Positions 1 through 8,295 of a DNA stretch of 64,000 nt are shown piece by piece. The notes beneath the pieces were generated by a model. That model did not search any database. It saw nothing but the letters and a program-made list of their open reading frames with translations, and was not told the origin of the DNA. This stretch comes from Vibrio metoecus (GTDB lineage Bacteria; Pseudomonadota; Gammaproteobacteria; Enterobacterales; Vibrionaceae): the NCBI RefSeq assembly GCF_009665255.1, contig NZ_CP035686.1, positions 434,001-498,000 of the forward strand, written 5' to 3'. The stretch's first letter is position 1; every line of letters begins with the position of its first letter. A program made the translations under genes and the position numbers.

Positions 1-159
1 AAATTTAAAGGCATTAAGTGATGCCAATCACACCTTTATTAATTAATTTTGAACTTATTTTGTATTTCATAAAATTGCATTTTTATTGTGATCTATGTTG
101 TTTTATTTCTGAGTTTGTCAAATGTATAGGGTGATCGATAAACCAACATATTTGGTGAG

Positions 160-187
160 TGATCGGCGAATGGACTCTTTTCGTATA
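160..187 (+). promoter_or_regulatory. Predicted ECF (RpoE/ChrR-type) sigma promoter of the Lon-N-domain gene
   Basis: TGATC (160-164), 17 bases, then CGTATA (182-187). The same elements at the same spacing precede the ECF sigma gene at 820-847. TGATC plus CGTA-like elements are what I recall for the ECF11 (RpoE/ChrR) group. The start point would fall near 194, giving a leader of about 24 nt before the ATG at 218. Bases 1-159 are AT-rich and hold no gene I can support. Confidence 0.6.
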
Positions 188-217
188 CCTAAGTGAATTT
201 ATGAAAAGGAGTGAGTA

Positions 218-799
218 ATGGAAGAGATAATGTTGTTTCCACTTAGCTCCGTCGTACTTCCTGAAGGGAAAATGAAGCTGCGTATATTTGAGCCCCGCTA
301 CCAGCGTATGGTGGCTCAATGCAGTAAAACGGGTAGTGGATTTGGCCTTTGCTTGTTCGATAGCAAGTCGAATAAAAATGCAAACGAATTATCTAAATTT
401 GGGACTTTAGTCAAAATCGTTGATTTTGAAACGTTAAGCGATGGTCTGCTGGGTATCACCGTGGTTGGTATGCGTCGCTTTGTGATTCGTAAAGTTCGGG
501 TTGAGTATGATGGCTTACGCATCGCAACGGTGCAGTGGTTGCCTGATTGGCCTAGTCAGGAGTTGTTAGCGAGGGAGCGTTTTTTAGGTGAACAACTGCA
601 AGAAGTGTATCGACAGTTTCCACAAATCGGAGAACTACACAGCTTGTGTTTTTTTGATGATGCGAGTTGGGTCTGTCAACGTTGGCTTGAGCTGCTACCT
701 TTAAGTAACGATCAATTTGATGTATTAGTGGGACAAACAGATTGCCATGCGGCCTTGGCTTTTTTGCAACGCACCATCGAATCGTATTTGGATACTTGA
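218..799 (+). CDS. Lon N-terminal (substrate-binding) domain protein
   Basis: A 193-residue protein that resembles the N-terminal LON domain of the Lon protease standing alone, with no ATPase or protease part. It opens with MLFPLSSVVLPEG and has IFEPRYQRMV near residue 25, which is typical of the domain. It has no signal peptide or membrane segment, so it is probably cytoplasmic. The ATG at 218 follows an AAGGAG ribosome site (206-211) at good spacing. The biochemical role of such proteins is not established. The ECF-type promoter motif upstream and the sigma/anti-sigma pair downstream suggest a role in the singlet-oxygen or photo-oxidative stress response; that is inference. Confidence 0.85.
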   Translation: MEEIMLFPLSSVVLPEGKMKLRIFEPRYQRMVAQCSKTGSGFGLCLFDSKSNKNANELSKFGTLVKIVDFETLSDGLLGITVVGMRRFVIRKVRVEYDGLRIATVQWLPDWPSQELLARERFLGEQLQEVYRQFPQIGELHSLCFFDDASWVCQRWLELLPLSNDQFDVLVGQTDCHAALAFLQRTIESYLDT

Positions 800-819
800 A
801 TAAATTTGTTGGTTAGGAT

Positions 820-847
820 TGATCTTGAGTGGTAACCCTGACGTATA
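820..847 (+). promoter_or_regulatory. Predicted autoregulated ECF sigma promoter of rpoE-chrR
   Basis: TGATC (820-824), 17 bases, CGTATA (842-847), the same elements and spacing as at 160-187. ECF sigma factors commonly transcribe their own operon. Transcription would start near 854, which favours the ATG at 891 over the GTG at 867 as the sigma start. Confidence 0.6.
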
Positions 848-890
848 GGCTAGCAAGGGTGTCTGTGTGAGTCATAAAGGATGCGTTTCT

Positions 891-1475
891 ATGTTTAATC
901 CATCACCTCATACGTTTGGTCGCCAAGAGTGGCTCGACTGTATGGAAAAGGTCAAAAGCAGAGATAAGCAGGCGTTTGCTCTGGTTTTTAGCTATTACTC
1001 GCCCAAACTGAAGCAGTTTGTGATGAAGCATGTCGGGAGTGAACAGGTGGCGCTGGAGTTGGTTCAAGAGACCATGGCCACGGTTTGGCAAAAAGCGAGT
1101 TTATTTGATGGGCAGAAAAGCTCGTTAGCGACTTGGATTTACACTATCGCACGTAATTTGAGCTATGACTTATTGCGGCGCCAAAAAGGGCGTGATCCCT
1201 ATGTGCTTGCCGATGATATCTGGCCTGACGAATATTGTCCTCCCGATTTAGTTGACTACTACGCCCCGGAGCAAGATCTTCTCAAAGAACAAGTTAGGAA
1301 GTTTCTTGACCGATTGCCCGAATCTCAGCAGCAGGTGATCAAAGCGGTTTATTTAGAGGAAATACCACAACAGGATGTGGCCGATATGCTTGATATACCG
1401 TTGGGCACGGTGAAGTCACGTCTACGCCTTGCGGTCGAAAAGTTAAGATTATCAATGGATGCGGAGTCTGTATGA
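891..1475 (+). CDS. rpoE: ECF RNA polymerase sigma factor, RpoE/ChrR (ECF11) type
   Basis: A sigma-70 family factor of 194 residues. Region 2 is in the first half (LVQETMATVWQKA, then TWIYTIARNLSYDLLRR for -10 recognition). Region 4 is at the end, with the helix-turn-helix around QQDVADMLDIPLGTVKSRL. The GTG at 867 is also in frame and has an AAGGG site, but it would sit at the very 5' end of an mRNA started from the predicted promoter. The ATG at 891 has AAAGG at 876-880. The stop overlaps the next start (ATGA at 1472), so it is coupled to a ChrR-type anti-sigma factor. Such pairs respond to singlet oxygen. It is distinct from the envelope-stress sigma-E that RseP serves. Confidence 0.88.
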   Translation: MFNPSPHTFGRQEWLDCMEKVKSRDKQAFALVFSYYSPKLKQFVMKHVGSEQVALELVQETMATVWQKASLFDGQKSSLATWIYTIARNLSYDLLRRQKGRDPYVLADDIWPDEYCPPDLVDYYAPEQDLLKEQVRKFLDRLPESQQQVIKAVYLEEIPQQDVADMLDIPLGTVKSRLRLAVEKLRLSMDAESV

Positions 1476-2152
1476 GTTATCACCCGGATTATGCTTTGCT
1501 CGCCAATTACGTTGAGGGCGAATTAGATTGTGCGCATGGTCTTACCATTACTGCTCATTTAGAGATCTGCCCACATTGCCGCGATATCGTGCATGAAATT
1601 GAAGGCGAATTGGGTGAGCGACTCAATCAGCAATCGGCACAGGCCGTAGTTTTGCCTGCAGAAGCTGATTGGCAACATATGTTTGATTCGATCGTGGCGT
1701 TACCTCAACACCCAGCTGCACCGATAACCGTAAAAACGTGCCCAACCTTGGTAAAGGTCAACGGTAAGCAGATCGCTATTCCCAAGGCGCTGGCTCGCCT
1801 TGTCAAACAAGAACAAGCGTGGCGCAGTTATGGCGGCAAAGTGTTTAGTTTACCTTTGCGATCAGAAGAAAATGTACGAATGAATCTGATGTATATCAGC
1901 CAAGGTGTTTCGATTCCCCAACATACTCATAAGGGATTTGAGTCAACCTTGGTGCTGCATGGTGGATTCAGTGATGAAAACGGTCATTATGAAGTGGGTG
2001 ACTTCATTCAGCATGACGGGCAAGTTTGCCATTCGCCTCGTACGCCGCAAGGGCAAGATTGTCTCTGTTTAACGGTACTGACGGAGCCAATGGTGTTTAC
2101 CCAAGGGGTAGCGCGGATCTTTAACCTGTTTGGTAAAGGGCTCTATCCCTAA
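1472..2152 (+). CDS. chrR: ChrR-family zinc-binding anti-sigma factor with cupin domain
   Basis: A 226-residue protein with a zinc anti-sigma N-terminal domain (residues 1-85) bearing the His-x3-Cys-x2-Cys motif HLEICPHC. A C-terminal cupin domain follows (about 110-210), with VSIPQHTHKGFE and HGGFSDENGHYEVGDFI carrying likely metal-binding His and Glu residues. In the Rhodobacter ChrR family the N-terminal domain holds the sigma factor and the cupin domain is needed for release by singlet oxygen. It overlaps the sigma gene by 4 bases, so the two are made together. It is cytoplasmic, with no membrane helix, unlike RseA. Confidence 0.88.
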   Translation: MSYHPDYALLANYVEGELDCAHGLTITAHLEICPHCRDIVHEIEGELGERLNQQSAQAVVLPAEADWQHMFDSIVALPQHPAAPITVKTCPTLVKVNGKQIAIPKALARLVKQEQAWRSYGGKVFSLPLRSEENVRMNLMYISQGVSIPQHTHKGFESTLVLHGGFSDENGHYEVGDFIQHDGQVCHSPRTPQGQDCLCLTVLTEPMVFTQGVARIFNLFGKGLYP

Positions 2153-2174
2153 TTTGGGTTATGTCATGGAAAGT

Positions 2175-2200
2175 GAAAGGGAGCTGTACGGCTCCCTTTC
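2175..2200. terminator. Bidirectional terminator between chrR and ampG
   Basis: Perfect 10-bp stem GAAAGGGAGC/GCTCCCTTTC with a 6-base loop, between the convergent ends of chrR and ampG. Confidence 0.75.
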
Positions 2201-2233
2201 ATTTAGACTTTTCCGCGAAGATAGACAAGTTCT

Positions 2234-3622
2234 CTATTGGACGATGTTATCTTCGGGTGTTGGATCTTCCTTATGCTGTTTGGCTTTTTCCAACATCAAG
2301 CTAAAGTCATGGCGCAGTGAGTAAAGCATGACCAAGCTCGGGATCACCATTACCGCGGTCAAAATAAAGAACAGTGACCAATCATTAAGGTAATCCGCTA
2401 ATTCTCCACTAAATGAAGCGATCGTCGTCCTACCTAAGTTACCTAGCGAGGCAAGCAAAGCATATTGGGTTGCTGAAAATGCTTGTCCTGTCATTAAGGT
2501 CAGGAACGACACAAAAGCCACAGTGGAAAAGGCCGAAGTAAAGTTATCGACGACCAACGTAGCTAAAAACAGGTGTTCATTGGGACCCACTTTGGCGATC
2601 CATGCAAACATCAAGTTACTCGACGCCATGGCTATGCCGCCAATCATTAAACCACGCACAATACCGAACTTGATATTGACTAGGCTACCAAGCAAGGTGA
2701 ACAAAATGGTGATCCCCCAACCGAGTAGCTTAGAGTAGTAGCCGATTTGTTCGTTGCTAAAACCGATTTCCTTGTAAAAGGCGATCGACATACGACCCAA
2801 GAAAGCTTCACCGATTTTGAACAGGAACACGAACAGCAGTAGTGTCAGTGCAACGCGAAAACCATTACGCCGGAAAAAATCGATAAACGGCTCGAATACC
2901 GTGACGGTCAACCAACTGAGTATTCGATTGCTGACGATCTGTTGGTGACGTTCTTCGGCAAGTTGCTGTAATTGATCTCGCTGAGTGTGTGGCTCACCGA
3001 CTAGCAAAGTAAACAGCATCAATAAGCCAACCACTCCCGCCATAACGTAGTAAACCCCATTCCAACCCATGCTGTCGGCATTCACGAACGCAAAATAGCC
3101 TGGCAGAGAGTACCCTGTTGACCAACCGATCACCGCCATTGCAGAGGCTTGGGGGAGCTTGCTCGATTCGCTTTTTGAGAAGGAATCAATTCGGAAAGCA
3201 TCGATTGCCACATCTTGCGTGGCTGAAGCAATGGCAATCCCCAAAGCGAACAGTGAGGTGAGCATGAGATTGTTGGCTGGGTTAATGCCTGCGATCAGCA
3301 AAGTACCTATTAAAATGATGCATTGGCAAAACAAAATCCAGCTTCGGCGCTGACCAAGCATCGAGTGTAGGATGGGTAACTTGACTCTATCGACCAGTGG
3401 AGCCCAGAGAAAGTTAATTGCGTACACCGTAAATATACTGCCGAAATAACCGATGGCAGTACGACTGAGTCCGGCATCTTTCAACCAGCCTGTCATGTTG
3501 GAACCAATCAATACCCATGGGAAGCCGCTGGCACAACCCAGCATAAATACCCAAAGCAAGCGTCGATCAAAATAGCTAACAATCAATTCTAGCCAAGAAT
3601 GGGACCGGGGCTGTTGAACCAT
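2234..3622 (-). CDS. ampG: AmpG-type muropeptide permease (MFS transporter)
   Basis: A 462-residue major facilitator protein with about 12 hydrophobic segments. It matches AmpG in its opening (FASGFPW-like segment LGCASGFPWVLIG near residue 30) and in FLWAPLVDR in the first cytoplasmic loop. AmpG brings anhydromuropeptides from cell-wall turnover into the cytoplasm for recycling, and so feeds the AmpR/AmpC beta-lactamase signal where that exists. The start has AAAGGA upstream. It is the last gene of a leftward group with a periplasmic isomerase and a YajG-like lipoprotein; E. coli keeps ampG, yajG and bolA together as well. Confidence 0.85.
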   Translation of the reverse strand: MVQQPRSHSWLELIVSYFDRRLLWVFMLGCASGFPWVLIGSNMTGWLKDAGLSRTAIGYFGSIFTVYAINFLWAPLVDRVKLPILHSMLGQRRSWILFCQCIILIGTLLIAGINPANNLMLTSLFALGIAIASATQDVAIDAFRIDSFSKSESSKLPQASAMAVIGWSTGYSLPGYFAFVNADSMGWNGVYYVMAGVVGLLMLFTLLVGEPHTQRDQLQQLAEERHQQIVSNRILSWLTVTVFEPFIDFFRRNGFRVALTLLLFVFLFKIGEAFLGRMSIAFYKEIGFSNEQIGYYSKLLGWGITILFTLLGSLVNIKFGIVRGLMIGGIAMASSNLMFAWIAKVGPNEHLFLATLVVDNFTSAFSTVAFVSFLTLMTGQAFSATQYALLASLGNLGRTTIASFSGELADYLNDWSLFFILTAVMVIPSLVMLYSLRHDFSLMLEKAKQHKEDPTPEDNIVQ

Positions 3623-3658
3623 AACGAGTCCTTTATGAGAGTGATTAGGAAAGAGAGT

Positions 3659-3682
3659 CGCACTCCTGCAATGAGGAGTGCG
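3659..3682 (-). terminator. Hairpin between the peptidyl-prolyl isomerase gene and ampG
   Basis: Perfect 9-bp stem CGCACTCCT/AGGAGTGCG with a 6-base loop, followed on the minus strand by a pyrimidine-rich but not pure-T stretch. It may act as a partial terminator or as a 3'-end stabiliser between the two genes. Confidence 0.5.
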
Positions 3683-3692
3683 AAGAGGTGAT

Positions 3693-4241
3693 TTAAGGCA
3701 GACGAGTGACTTTATTGATCACGATAGGTGTCACGGGAACGTTTTGCATCCGGCCTTGATTTTTGGTCGGTTGCAGAGCCATCTTTTCAACCACATCAAA
3801 CCCTTCAATGACCTGACCAAACACGGCATAACCCGGAGGTTGTGCTGCATAGTTCAAGAAGTCATTATCCACCAAGTTGATGTAAAACTGACGAGTCGCC
3901 GAGTTGGGGTTTTGAGTGCGAGCCATAGCAATCGTCGCGGTATCATTACGCAGACCATTACTGGCTTCATTTTCAATCGGTGCATAGGTTTGCAGCTGAT
4001 TCATACTTGCATCAAAGCCACCACCTTGCGCCATAAAGCCCGGGATTACCCGATGAAATTGGCTACCTACATAGCTACCGTCATCGACATAACGCAAAAA
4101 GTTGGCGACTGAAATCGGCGCCTTTTCTTGGTTCAGTTCGATGGTGAAGTTACCAAGCGAGGTTTCCACCGCAACTTTGGGACCCGCCCATACACAGCTG
4201 CTCAGCAGTGCGGTAGCGGCCAACAGCCATGATTTAGCCAT
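3693..4241 (-). CDS. ppiA: Periplasmic cyclophilin-type peptidyl-prolyl cis-trans isomerase
   Basis: A 182-residue cyclophilin that speeds proline isomerisation in exported proteins. An N-terminal signal peptide (MAKSWLLAATALLSSCVWA) predicts the periplasm. The catalytic core shows FHRVIPGFMAQGGGF and a shortened bacterial substrate loop, then GYAVFGQVIEGFDVV. I chose the ATG at 4241, not an upstream one, because the signal peptide begins there and it overlaps the end of the lipoprotein gene by 8 bases, which implies coupled translation. PpiA is the closest E. coli counterpart by location and fold; the exact orthology is not certain. Confidence 0.85.
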   Translation of the reverse strand: MAKSWLLAATALLSSCVWAGPKVAVETSLGNFTIELNQEKAPISVANFLRYVDDGSYVGSQFHRVIPGFMAQGGGFDASMNQLQTYAPIENEASNGLRNDTATIAMARTQNPNSATRQFYINLVDNDFLNYAAQPPGYAVFGQVIEGFDVVEKMALQPTKNQGRMQNVPVTPIVINKVTRLP

Positions 4242-4809
4242 TGAAACGCTCCTGCATATAGCTTTGCAGTTCGGTATCGTTGGCAATCTCTTTGAGTACG
4301 ATATTAATCACATCATTGAGGACCATTTCGATCTCATCATTTGAAGCGCTTAGCATGCCAGTACGCTTAGCCGTGCCGTTGTAACTCTTTACTAGCTTGC
4401 CTTTTGGGGTTTCAGCCGTCACTTCCAGTGTAACGCTGCCATCCATTTGGTTTTCCATGATCGAGTGCTTCACTGAAACCAACAACTCTTGGATTTCGAG
4501 AGTGATAGTATTTTCACTATTAACGCTGAGGCGGAAACCTTGCGAACCAAACTGTTCAGCCAACGCATTCTCTAGAGTAATGCGAACGTTTTGGCGCGGA
4601 TGGATAGGCTCGATATTGTTACGGCCACTGTCCACCAATGCCACGTACTGCGCCGAGCGCACGTCTTTACTGACAAGAGAAAAACTGCTGTTTTTCACAA
4701 TCGCGTTATGACTTAACGTTGCTTGAGGTGTAACGTTGATTTGGGTCTGCTGAGGAGCAGAACAAGCGGTAAGTAAAGCGATTGAAGCCGCAAGAACCAG
4801 TTTTTTCAT
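4234..4809 (-). CDS. yajG: YajG-like outer-membrane lipoprotein
   Basis: A lipoprotein of 191 residues. The signal ends in the lipobox LLTACS, so the mature protein starts at the Cys near residue 16 and is lipid-anchored. The following residues (SAPQQ) do not include the Asp sorting signal for the inner membrane, so the outer membrane is likely. The rest resembles the YajG family, whose function is unknown. The start at 4809 fits the signal peptide. Its end overlaps the isomerase gene by 8 bases, and ampG follows, as in the yajG-ampG neighbourhood of enterobacteria. Confidence 0.75.
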   Translation of the reverse strand: MKKLVLAASIALLTACSAPQQTQINVTPQATLSHNAIVKNSSFSLVSKDVRSAQYVALVDSGRNNIEPIHPRQNVRITLENALAEQFGSQGFRLSVNSENTITLEIQELLVSVKHSIMENQMDGSVTLEVTAETPKGKLVKSYNGTAKRTGMLSASNDEIEMVLNDVINIVLKEIANDTELQSYMQERFNG

Positions 4810-4850
4810 GGTTAATTCCTTTCGTTTTATTGTGCACACAGCCGCAAGGC

Positions 4851-5981
4851 TCAAGATTTAATAGCTTGTAAGATAACAAATTTACTGTTGTTGGCGATCA
4901 CTCTAACATGGCTTTTGCCAAACAATCTTGCCAGTTTTACATCGTAGCCGAGGTGGCGATTGCCGATCACCCATAATTTCCCACCTTTTTTCAGAACATG
5001 CTTTGAGTCACAGAACATCTGCCAAGCAATGTGATCTGTAATGGTCTGTTGTTGATGGAAAGGCGGGTTACATACAATCATCGAACTGCTTTGTGCAGGA
5101 AATTGGTCTAAACAATTGTTTGTCACACAATGGACGTTCCGTTCACCGAGATTATCGGTTAGGTTTTTTTGAGCCGAGGTGATCGCCATAAAACTTTCGT
5201 CTACGCATGTGATCGACGCTTGAGGATTTAATTGCCCCAGACGAACGGAAAGCACGCCATTTCCACAACCCAAGTCAATAAAATCCTCTAGAGCGGGATC
5301 GGACGGTAAATGCTCAAGCATAAATCTGGCACCCAGATCTAAACTTTCACCAGAGTACACATTCGGTAGATTGGTGAGAGTGATAGCATAAGGCTCGACC
5401 TTCCAACAACAATCCTGACTGACCTCAACCACAGGGGTAACGGTTGCAGAGCTGAAGACTAAACGATGTTTTTTCCAAGCTAATGAAGTTGTTGTAGTAC
5501 CTAAGTATTTTTCAAATAAGCTCAGAGTGGAAGTGTGGATTTCCTTTGCTTTATTGACGGCAATGATTGGGACATTGGCGGGTAAGCTTTTACGCAGTTG
5601 AGTTAGTATCCAAACCAAATGACGATTACTTTTAGGCAATTGCAATAACACGAGATCCGCATCACTTGGAATTGGATCCATCGTGGTGAGCATCGTCACC
5701 GAGGGGCAATGGTTTTGTTGCAAGTTAGCTTGAGTGGCTTGATGGGCAATATAAGAGTCACTCATCATGCTGACTTTATGTTGCCTTGCAAACCAACAAC
5801 TCAACGCCCCGAAATGGTCGTTGATCACCACCACATGACGATGATCAGGCAGTTTGAGTTCAGCGACATGCTGAATGAGGTACTCATCGCCAGCGTCCCA
5901 AGCTTGCAGGGTTTCATTATTGCGTTTAGGGAAACGATGAAGAGTGAGCGTTTGCTCAAGCAAGGTAAGCTCAGTTTTCAT
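4851..5981 (-). CDS. rlmG: 23S rRNA (guanine-N2) methyltransferase RlmG (G1835)
   Basis: A 376-residue protein matching RlmG over its whole length. It has an inactive N-terminal methyltransferase-like half with the family segment LQAWDAGDEYL and IHTSTLSLFEKYLG. The catalytic C-terminal half has the SAM motif DLGCGNGVLSVRL near residue 235 and the target-base motif NPPFHQQ. The family methylates G1835 of 23S rRNA using S-adenosylmethionine. I start it at the ATG at 5981 because homology begins just after it. It diverges from bolA across a 164-base intergenic region. Confidence 0.9.
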   Translation of the reverse strand: MKTELTLLEQTLTLHRFPKRNNETLQAWDAGDEYLIQHVAELKLPDHRHVVVINDHFGALSCWFARQHKVSMMSDSYIAHQATQANLQQNHCPSVTMLTTMDPIPSDADLVLLQLPKSNRHLVWILTQLRKSLPANVPIIAVNKAKEIHTSTLSLFEKYLGTTTTSLAWKKHRLVFSSATVTPVVEVSQDCCWKVEPYAITLTNLPNVYSGESLDLGARFMLEHLPSDPALEDFIDLGCGNGVLSVRLGQLNPQASITCVDESFMAITSAQKNLTDNLGERNVHCVTNNCLDQFPAQSSSMIVCNPPFHQQQTITDHIAWQMFCDSKHVLKKGGKLWVIGNRHLGYDVKLARLFGKSHVRVIANNSKFVILQAIKS

Positions 5982-6145
5982 ATTGCTCGTGTTTTTAGTA
6001 AATTGACGGCGCATTGTCTCAGATGGCGATAAAACAGCAAATGAAAACCTAGGTTTTTGTATTTTTAACCACACGTCAGGCCTTCCATGGTCTATTCTCA
6101 ATTTGTCATGTTGTCGACACACAAGTGCTCAACAAGGAAAGCAAT

Positions 6146-6466
6146 ATGATTCAAGATGTTATTGAAATGAAGTTGCGTAGCGAGCTACAGCCGGATTTTT
6201 TTAAAGTCATTAATGAAAGCGATATGCATAATGTGCCGAGAGGCTCGGAAAGCCATTTTAAAGTCACTATCGTTAGTGACCGCTTCACTGGGCTGCGACC
6301 GGTTGCACGTCATCGTTTAGTTAATCAAACCTTGGCTGACGAATTAGCTAACCATATTCACGCTTTGGCTATCCATACCTATACTCGTGAAGAGTGGCAA
6401 CAGATGAATGAAGAGATCCCAGAAAGCCCAATGTGCTTGGGTGGGTCACGAAAAAGCGCTCAATAA
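6146..6466 (+). CDS. bolA: BolA family stress/morphology protein
   Basis: A 106-residue BolA protein: the fold is one small alpha-beta domain, with the signature RHRLVNQTLADEL and the conserved SHFKVTIVSDRF. BolA proteins pair with monothiol glutaredoxins around a 2Fe-2S cluster and act in iron handling; in E. coli BolA also affects cell shape and biofilm as a transcription factor. The ATG at 6146 is preceded by AAGGAAA. It sits between divergent rlmG and the nqr operon. Confidence 0.92.
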   Translation: MIQDVIEMKLRSELQPDFFKVINESDMHNVPRGSESHFKVTIVSDRFTGLRPVARHRLVNQTLADELANHIHALAIHTYTREEWQQMNEEIPESPMCLGGSRKSAQ

Positions 6467-6500
6467 AACAGGATGAAATCATTATTCCTGGTCGCTTTTT
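6451..6500 (+). terminator. Possible bolA terminator overlapping its last codons
   Basis: AAAAAGCG (6451-6458) can pair with CGCTTTTT (6493-6500), enclosing a CAGGA/TCCTG inner stem and ending in a T run. The left arm lies inside the last codons of bolA. The long loop makes it a weak call. Confidence 0.4.
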
Positions 6501-6738
6501 AAGCAAATTATTAACACAGTTTAAACAAATGGATTGCGATAAATCGAGTTAAGCGAGAGTTTAGCGCAGCAAGATGAAGGATAAGCCTACATAAAATAGG
6601 CCTTAATGAGTTTGTGCGATGCTTCAAAAATATGATGATTTCTTAGCCTTTCACTCCGGATTCGTTTGAAATTAAACAGTGATTCAGGGCATTGGTCATG
6701 GCATCGAGTTCCTAAAAGATGCTAGACTACAGCACCTG

Positions 6739-6811
6739 ACAAATCCCCCACATGATTTGTGATGGGATTTTTAAAAGGATGTTGCGATTTTAATGGCCAA
6801 GGCCATTAAAA
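6739..6811 (+). promoter_or_regulatory. Structured nqr operon leader with mutually exclusive hairpins
   Basis: The 483 bases between bolA and nqrA hold no confident gene but do hold structure. ACAAATC (6739-6745) pairs with GATTTGT (6754-6760). Overlapping it, AAATCCC (6741-6747) pairs with GGGATTT (6764-6770), followed by T residues, a terminator-like form. A perfect 10-bp stem TTTTAATGGC/GCCATTAAAA with loop CAAG follows at 6788-6811. The two first hairpins share AAATC and cannot form together, which is what a regulatory switch looks like. No known riboswitch class is recognised. Confidence 0.4.
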
Positions 6812-6912
6812 CGGACACAAACAATGTCGTGTCTACCGAGGTAAGGATTCCGCTAGCGTTGTTCAGTTGTAAGAACAAGGCAAACGGAGTGCGCCTCGAA
6901 TTTGCGCAATGA
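6793..6912 (+). CDS. Candidate 39-residue upstream ORF in the nqr leader (hypothetical)
   Basis: An uninterrupted ATG-to-TGA frame of 39 codons ends 37 bases before nqrA, in another frame. The peptide opens MAKAIKTDTNN and has one Cys. The nearest purine-rich site (AAAAGGA, 6773-6779) is 13 bases away, too far, and the ATG lies inside the 10-bp hairpin. So translation is doubtful. I list it only because it lies in a long structured leader where a regulatory peptide is possible. Confidence 0.2.
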   Translation: MAKAIKTDTNNVVSTEVRIPLALFSCKNKANGVRLEFAQ

Positions 6913-6949
6913 AAGAATCTTTTTCCCGATAAAAGTAGTGCAAGTGCGT

Positions 6950-8290
6950 ATGATTACAATAAAAAAGGGATTGGACCTTCCTATCGCAGGAACTCCTTCC
7001 CAGGTGATTAGTGATGGTAAAGCCATCAAAAAAGTCGCCTTGCTTGGCGAAGAGTACGTTGGCATGCGTCCTACTATGCATGTTCGCGTAGGTGATGAAG
7101 TAAAAAAAGCTCAGATTCTTTTTGAAGATAAGAAGAATCCGGGTGTGAAATTTACTTCACCAGTCAGCGGTAAAGTGGTTGAAATCAATCGTGGTGCTAA
7201 GCGCGTTCTTCAGTCTGTAGTGATTGAAGTGGCGGGTGATGACCAAGTGACATTCGACAAGTTTGAAGCCAATCAATTAGCCAGTTTGAATCGCGATGCG
7301 ATCAAAACTCAACTGGTTGAATCTGGTCTTTGGACTGCTTTACGTACTCGTCCGTTCAGCAAGGTTCCAGCCGTTGATTCCACTTCTGAAGCCATTTTTG
7401 TGACTGCCATGGATACCAATCCGTTGGCGGCTGAGCCGACTGTCGTGATCAATGAACAATCGGAAGCCTTCGTAGCCGGTCTTGATGTTCTTTCTGCGTT
7501 GACCACAGGCAAAGTGTACGTTTGTAAAAAAGGTACTAGCTTGCCGCGTTCTCAGCAGTCGAATGTTGAAGAACACGTCTTTGACGGCCCACACCCTGCA
7601 GGTCTTGCTGGCACTCACATGCATTTCCTTTACCCTGTAAGTGCAGACCACGTAGCTTGGAGCATCAACTATCAGGACGTGATCGCGATTGGTCAGTTGT
7701 TCTTGACGGGTGAGCTATACAATCAGCGTGTGGTTTCTCTTGCCGGCCCTGTGGTGAACAAACCTCGTTTGGTTCGTACAGTAATGGGGGCGTCTCTAGA
7801 GCAACTGGTTGATAGCGAAATCATGCCAGGTGAAGTGCGTATTATCTCTGGCTCTGTGCTGTCTGGTACTAAAGCCACTGGACCACATGCTTATTTAGGC
7901 CGTTACCACTTACAAGTCTCTGTCCTACGTGAAGGCCGTGATAAAGAGCTGCTCGGTTGGGCAATGCCAGGTAAGAATAAGTTCTCTGTAACTCGCTCTT
8001 TCCTTGGACATCTGTTCAAAGGTCAAGTGTACAACATGACCACCACCACGAATGGTAGTGATCGCGCCATGGTTCCAATTGGTAACTATGAAAAAGTGAT
8101 GCCATTGGATATGGAGCCAACCTTGTTGCTTCGTGATCTGTGTGCTGGCGACAGTGACAACGCGATTCGCCTAGGTGCTTTGGAACTAGATGAAGAAGAT
8201 CTGGCATTGTGTACTTTCGTTTGCCCAGGCAAATATGAGTACGGTCAGCTCCTGCGTGAGTGCTTAGACAAGATCGAGAAAGAAGGGTAA
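6950..8290 (+). CDS. nqrA: Na+-translocating NADH:quinone reductase subunit A
   Basis: The 446-residue peripheral subunit of Na+-NQR, which takes electrons from NADH to ubiquinone and pumps Na+ out of the cell. NqrA lies on the cytoplasmic side and takes part in quinone binding. The family opening MITIKKGLDLPIAG fixes the start at 6950; an upstream in-frame start near 6902 would add 16 residues with no family match. There is no clear Shine-Dalgarno sequence before this ATG, unusual for a highly expressed gene, which fits some control in the leader. It is the first gene of a tight six-gene operon. Confidence 0.96.
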   Translation: MITIKKGLDLPIAGTPSQVISDGKAIKKVALLGEEYVGMRPTMHVRVGDEVKKAQILFEDKKNPGVKFTSPVSGKVVEINRGAKRVLQSVVIEVAGDDQVTFDKFEANQLASLNRDAIKTQLVESGLWTALRTRPFSKVPAVDSTSEAIFVTAMDTNPLAAEPTVVINEQSEAFVAGLDVLSALTTGKVYVCKKGTSLPRSQQSNVEEHVFDGPHPAGLAGTHMHFLYPVSADHVAWSINYQDVIAIGQLFLTGELYNQRVVSLAGPVVNKPRLVRTVMGASLEQLVDSEIMPGEVRIISGSVLSGTKATGPHAYLGRYHLQVSVLREGRDKELLGWAMPGKNKFSVTRSFLGHLFKGQVYNMTTTTNGSDRAMVPIGNYEKVMPLDMEPTLLLRDLCAGDSDNAIRLGALELDEEDLALCTFVCPGKYEYGQLLRECLDKIEKEG

Positions 8291-8295
8291 TTTCC

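Noticed and set aside
83..319. 78-residue minus-strand ORF at the window start
   Set aside because: It covers the ECF promoter motif and the start of the Lon-N gene; composition is that of random AT-rich DNA.
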